Part shown: one piece after another, positions 5,425 to 8,289 of the stretch
Layout of the letters: every line of letters begins with the position of its first letter
Numbering within the stretch: the first letter of the stretch is position 1
Origin: Actinomycetota bacterium
GTDB taxonomy: Bacteria > Actinomycetota > Actinomycetes > Actinomycetales > Microbacteriaceae
Direction: 5' to 3'
Length of the DNA: 8,289 nucleotides
Assembly: GCA_009703635.1 (NCBI GenBank)
Contig: WLFS01000016.1
Coordinates: forward strand, 1 to 8,289
Made by a program: the position numbers and the translations under genes
The notes under the pieces: model-generated
The model's input: only the letters and a program-made list of their open reading frames with translations
Told to the model about the DNA's origin: nothing
The model's database searches: none

Positions 5425-6903
5425 CTACTGCTCCTCGCGTCGGAGCCTCTCTGCGGCTTTCTTAACGCCTTTTCGAACCCGGATCTCTATTCGTCTTGCT
5501 GCGAACACAACATCGTCTCGCACTTCTTCGAATTTCTCGATGACGTCCTCTCGAGCTTCCCCTGCTCTCTCACGAAGCTCTGCACCGGCTTCTTCGGCAC
5601 GGGCTCGAAGTTCAGCAGAGCGCTTACGGGCTAGCATGATCGATCGACTCAAACGCTTGCTCAGTTGTCCAATTGGAAGGCTGTAGGTAGCGAGGTTGTC
5701 AGCTGACTCCTCAGGCTCTTGAACATCACCGCGGTAAAGACCTTCAAAAATCTTGATGGTGGCTTCTATATCGTGCGACTGAATCAAGTGAAGTGAGTTC
5801 TCAGAAAGACGATCTAGTTCTTCTTGGCTGGCAGTAAGAACCTTTAGCAACCGGTCAGCAAATGCTGCAACATCATCCGGTGGGAACAAATAGCCATTAT
5901 CGCCATCGTGCACCAGGTGAGGCAGCGCCATAGCGTCAGCCGCCACTACCGGGCGGCCTGAGGCCATTGCCTCCATTGTGGCGATCGACTGAAGCTCTGC
6001 GATGGAGGGCATAGCAAACAACGTTGCTCTCTCGTATGCCTTAGGCAGCTCCTGGTCTGTTATGTGGCCACGGAACTCAACATTGTGATCAATCACAAGA
6101 TCTTTAGCCAGTTTCTCGAGGTACTCGCGCTCTCCCCCGTCGCCGACGATCTCAACTTTCACATTGAGATTCTTCGGTAGCAGGGCAACTGCCCTAAGGA
6201 GGTTATGAATGTGCTTTTCATAGTCCAGGCGACCAAGAAATAAGATCCTTGGCTCCTTGTTGGAAGTTGGTGTTCGGTTAGCAAACTTCGATGCTTCAAT
6301 TCCGCAGGAAATAGCCAACACACCGGTTAGTCCTGATGCTTCTTCCAAAAGGGTGGCTGCGCGTCTGGTGGGGGTTGTGACAACATCTGCGTTTCTAAGC
6401 ACTCGTCCGGCATCTTTCCAAGCCAGATTCATAACCCATTTCTCTGCCCAGCGCGGAATCACAAGGGAATACTTAATTAGGTTCTCGGGCATGATGTGGT
6501 TGGTTGCAATAACTCGAATGCCAAGCTCCTTGGCTGATTGCATCACAAATCTTCCAACAATCATGTGCGAATTGATATGGAGAGCGTCCGGCTTGATGGT
6601 GCGAAGTAGCCGGTCAGCTTTTTTCTTTAGAGTGAAGGGCCAGACGTATCTCAGGGTCTTATGTTGGACAACTCGATAACTCTTTATTCTGTGCACCGTC
6701 ATGGTGCTTCCATCGTGAACCTCAATAAAGGAACCAAAGGTTTTGTTGTGGGCTGGCGCAATCACGTGCACCTCGTGGCCGTCCCTGACCAGTCCTGAAG
6801 CTAGTCTTTCAGCAAACCTTGAAGCCCCATTGATGTCCGGCGGGAAGGTATCGCAAGCAATCACCACGCGAAGTGGCGTTGAAGTACTCAAAATCTCAGT
6901 CAA
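5425..6903 (-). CDS. GT4-family glycosyltransferase with amphipathic C-terminal tail
   Basis: Retaining glycosyltransferase with two Rossmann-like domains, probably moving a sugar from a nucleotide donor to a lipid or envelope acceptor at the inner membrane face. The 492 residues include RVVIACDTFPPDINGASRF (12-30, the glycine-containing N-terminal loop), FLGRLDYEKH (222-231, with the donor-phosphate Arg225 and Lys230), and the E-x7-E motif AELQSIATMEA (302-312, Glu303 and Glu311) followed by SGRPVV. Residues 1-390 are the normal catalytic length; about 391-492 are an extra, highly charged helical tail of 11-residue repeats. The substrate is unknown: PimB'-, MgtA- and diacylglycerol-glucosyltransferase-like enzymes look similar at this level. 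The TTG at 6903 is immediately preceded by an in-frame TAA, with AAGG seven bases upstream as ribosome binding site. It lies 33 bases after the DMT-family gene and is probably in one operon with it. Confidence 0.9.
   Translation of the reverse strand: MTEILSTSTPLRVVIACDTFPPDINGASRFAERLASGLVRDGHEVHVIAPAHNKTFGSFIEVHDGSTMTVHRIKSYRVVQHKTLRYVWPFTLKKKADRLLRTIKPDALHINSHMIVGRFVMQSAKELGIRVIATNHIMPENLIKYSLVIPRWAEKWVMNLAWKDAGRVLRNADVVTTPTRRAATLLEEASGLTGVLAISCGIEASKFANRTPTSNKEPRILFLGRLDYEKHIHNLLRAVALLPKNLNVKVEIVGDGGEREYLEKLAKDLVIDHNVEFRGHITDQELPKAYERATLFAMPSIAELQSIATMEAMASGRPVVAADAMALPHLVHDGDNGYLFPPDDVAAFADRLLKVLTASQEELDRLSENSLHLIQSHDIEATIKIFEGLYRGDVQEPEESADNLATYSLPIGQLSKRLSRSIMLARKRSAELRARAEEAGAELRERAGEAREDVIEKFEEVRDDVVFAARRIEIRVRKGVKKAAERLRREEQ
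5449..5613 (-). repeat. Coding region for five consecutive 11-residue repeats in the glycosyltransferase tail
   Basis: Residues 431-485 of the glycosyltransferase divide into five 11-residue units: ELRARAEEAGA, ELRERAGEARE, DVIEKFEEVRD, DVVFAARRIEI and RVRKGVKKAAE. The first two are clearly related, and the later ones keep the hydrophobic/charged phase only loosely. An 11-residue period equals three helical turns and is typical of amphipathic, lipid-surface helices or right-handed coiled coils. The final unit is strongly basic, as would suit binding to acidic phospholipids. Confidence 0.6.
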
Positions 6904-6910
6904 TTATTTG

Positions 6911-6914
6911 CCTT
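6911..6914 (-). promoter_or_regulatory. Ribosome binding site deciding the TTG start of the glycosyltransferase
   Basis: AAGG on the minus strand is placed seven bases upstream of TTG 6903. Because an in-frame TAA directly precedes that TTG, no longer protein is possible. The next alternatives, GTG codons about a dozen codons in, would remove the first conserved strand. Confidence 0.5.
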
Positions 6915-6936
6915 GCGAAGCAGGTAGAAAGTTTGC

Positions 6937-7845
6937 TTAGCTCAAGTTTACTTGACTCATCTTTTTCCTAGGACGCAGCTCAGGATGCACCCTAGATAGC
7001 AGGTAAACGCCTGAAACCGCTACGAACCCGCTGAGTGCAAAGGCTGCTATAGAGAACCCACTTGCCTGCTGAGCCTCTCCCAGCACTCCGATGGCTATTC
7101 CAACCGCAACTAGTGGATCGACAACTGTAAGGCCCGCAATCACCAGATCCGGTGGCCCAGAAGAATAGGCGTTTTGAACAAACCAGCCACCCAAAAACAC
7201 TGCTCCGACCATGCTCACTAGTGCAAGTGCTGTTAGTGGGTCGTAGTCCATCTGATAGAGCCTTTGAATCACCACCTTGGCCAAAGTTGCAACAAAGCCG
7301 TAGAGCACACCAGCGCCAAGGATATAGGTGAGTGCTTTAGCCTTTTTGCCGAAAGTGAAAAACAGCACTGCGAAAGCAATCAGGATAACTACCAGCAAAC
7401 CCAACACCCGCAGCAGGTTTGCATCGGTGAGTTCTACCTGGGACGCCACCTGAGATGCCGTGACGACGAATCCACCCACCCCAAAAGTTGAAAGCCCGAT
7501 TGCCAGAATGGTTCCGCGATTGAGTTTGGTTTTGGTTGATCTGGCGTTTAGTAGCGAGGTAATAACCAAAGCTATTGCTCCGATTGGTTGCACCACAATA
7601 AGTGGTGCAAGCGTTAGGGCTGCGACCTGTAACACCATTCCCAATCCCATAAGGCCAAGACCTGTCATCCAACGCGGACGGACAAACAGTCGCCCCAGTT
7701 CTTTTAGTGAAAGTGAACCTCGACGCCTAGGGGTCTTCTCTGTAGACTTGCCAACTGCTTGATTTTGAAACTGTGCGCCAAAGGCCAGTGCTACTGCAGC
7801 GAGTATTGCGAGCACAATTGCGAGTTCTCTTAGTTCTGGTCCCAA
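6937..7845 (-). CDS. DMT-superfamily (EamA/NIPA-like) membrane transporter
   Basis: A 302-residue polytopic membrane protein with about nine hydrophobic segments (near 8-26, 60-78, 80-100, 111-130, 145-165, 172-192, 205-225, 233-254 and 262-283). Other features are a basic loop after the first segment (KTPRRRGS, 38-44), the VVQPIGAIALVITSLLNAR segment (84-102), and the second-half VVDPLVAVGIAIGVL segment (241-255). The internal duplication and these motifs fit the drug/metabolite transporter superfamily, specifically the actinobacterial branch that resembles NIPA Mg2+ transporters. Substrate and direction cannot be told from sequence. The start is TTG at 7845 with a GAGGT ribosome binding site six bases upstream. 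It is the first gene of the minus-strand block and is followed after 33 bases by the glycosyltransferase, which hints at a shared envelope role. It is divergent from def. Confidence 0.85.
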   Translation of the reverse strand: MGPELRELAIVLAILAAVALAFGAQFQNQAVGKSTEKTPRRRGSLSLKELGRLFVRPRWMTGLGLMGLGMVLQVAALTLAPLIVVQPIGAIALVITSLLNARSTKTKLNRGTILAIGLSTFGVGGFVVTASQVASQVELTDANLLRVLGLLVVILIAFAVLFFTFGKKAKALTYILGAGVLYGFVATLAKVVIQRLYQMDYDPLTALALVSMVGAVFLGGWFVQNAYSSGPPDLVIAGLTVVDPLVAVGIAIGVLGEAQQASGFSIAAFALSGFVAVSGVYLLSRVHPELRPRKKMSQVNLS

Positions 7846-7851
7846 ATCAAT

Positions 7852-7856
7852 ACCTC
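7852..7856 (-). promoter_or_regulatory. Ribosome binding site of the DMT-family gene
   Basis: GAGGT on the minus strand lies six bases before TTG 7845 and supports this non-ATG start. Its promoter must lie in the 78-base divergent gap with def; TAGGCT (minus strand) fits the TANNNT -10 pattern but has no recognisable -35 partner. Confidence 0.6.
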
Positions 7857-7911
7857 AATCAACAAATTCGAGCCTAACCCCGTTTCTGCCCGAAGTTCTG
7901 AGCTAAACAGC

Positions 7912-7917
7912 TAGATT
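7912..7917 (+). promoter_or_regulatory. Candidate -10 box for a leaderless def transcript
   Basis: TAGATT matches the actinobacterial -10 pattern TANNNT and ends six bases before the GTG at 7924, so the first transcribed base would fall on or next to the start codon. No proper Shine-Dalgarno sequence precedes the GTG, as expected for a leaderless mRNA. The -35 region has no good match to TTGACA. Confidence 0.45.
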
Positions 7918-7923
7918 TATGGG

Positions 7924-8289
7924 GTGATTAGGCCAATTCTCATCTACGGAGACCCCGCCTTGCACCAATTGGCTTCTGAAGTGACCGTTTTTGATCAGCA
8001 GCTCGAGCAGTTGGTCCAGGACCTTTTTGACACCATGGACAAGGCCCCTGGAGTAGGGCTAGCGGCACCGCAGATCGGTGTTAACTTGCGCGTGTTCGTA
8101 TACAGCTACCCCGACGATGACGATAACCCTAGGCGTGGTGTTGTTATCAACCCCACCATTACCCACACTCCGATCGAAGCCGGTCCGGCGGATGATGAGC
8201 TCGAAAGCGAAGGATGTCTTTCTTTCCCAGGTGAAAGATTCGCCCTCAAACGAGGCGAAAGCGTAATCGTTGAAGGCGTCGATCTAGAA
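7924..8289 (+). CDS. def: Peptide deformylase, N-terminal 122 codons (cut by the right edge)
   Basis: Removes the N-formyl group from nascent proteins in the cytosol, using a metal ion (usually Fe2+). The visible part carries motif 1, GVGLAAPQIG (43-52), and motif 2, EGCLSFPGE (96-104, with metal-ligand Cys98). Motif 3 (HExxH) would lie beyond the window, so completeness cannot be judged. The N-terminus (IRPILIYGDPALHQLASEV) is typical of the family. An acidic SYPDDDDNPRRG stretch (61-72) sits in the variable loop between the motifs. The GTG at 7924 was chosen because the ATG five bases upstream is out of frame and stops after two codons. It is divergent from the DMT-family gene, and is probably transcribed without a leader. 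Confidence 0.95.
   Translation, partial: MIRPILIYGDPALHQLASEVTVFDQQLEQLVQDLFDTMDKAPGVGLAAPQIGVNLRVFVYSYPDDDDNPRRGVVINPTITHTPIEAGPADDELESEGCLSFPGERFALKRGESVIVEGVDLE

Noticed and set aside
6257..6679. Plus-strand open frame of 140 codons.
   Set aside because: It is antisense to the catalytic core of the glycosyltransferase, with no recognisable motif or ribosome binding site.

Overview
The window reads as a compact stretch of chromosome from a moderate- to low-GC actinobacterium, most likely a small-genome planktonic member of the Microbacteriaceae (Rhodoluna/Aquiluna type). That placement is an inference from several signs. There is an actinobacteria-restricted DUF3145 protein. The UbiA-type prenyltransferase is of the actinobacterial kind, GTG and TTG starts are frequent, the tRNA gene encodes no CCA, a leaderless gene is probable, and base composition is close to balanced by eye. 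No mobile element, CRISPR array, rRNA or phage gene was seen, and no gene-free gap exceeds about 115 bases.

Layout from left to right. (1) A DUF3145 gene leaves the window on the minus strand, with a good promoter and an almost perfect ribosome binding site. (2) Divergent from it on the plus strand are thymidine kinase (tdk) and a YtcJ-type metal-dependent amidohydrolase, which overlap at TTGA and are probably translated together. (3) A minus-strand DUF6671 protein with a C-terminal double zinc ribbon is divergent from a plus-strand cysD. The cysD gene has no cysN, cysC or cysH next to it. (4) A long minus-strand block follows, in order of transcription: a DMT-family membrane protein, a GT4 glycosyltransferase with an unusual amphipathic 11-residue-repeat tail, a CAU-anticodon tRNA, and a UbiA-family prenyltransferase. 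(5) At the right edge, peptide deformylase (def) starts on the plus strand, divergent from the membrane protein, and is cut by the window end.

Functionally this is mixed housekeeping: thymidine salvage, sulfate activation, N-terminal deformylation, a tRNA, and membrane or envelope lipid chemistry (prenyltransferase, glycosyltransferase, transporter-like protein). I see no complete new multi-gene system. The points most worth a second look are the DUF6671 protein, whose N-terminal half resembles the Ham1/YjjX nucleotide-phosphatase signature, the orphan cysD facing it, and the 11-mer-repeat tail of the glycosyltransferase.
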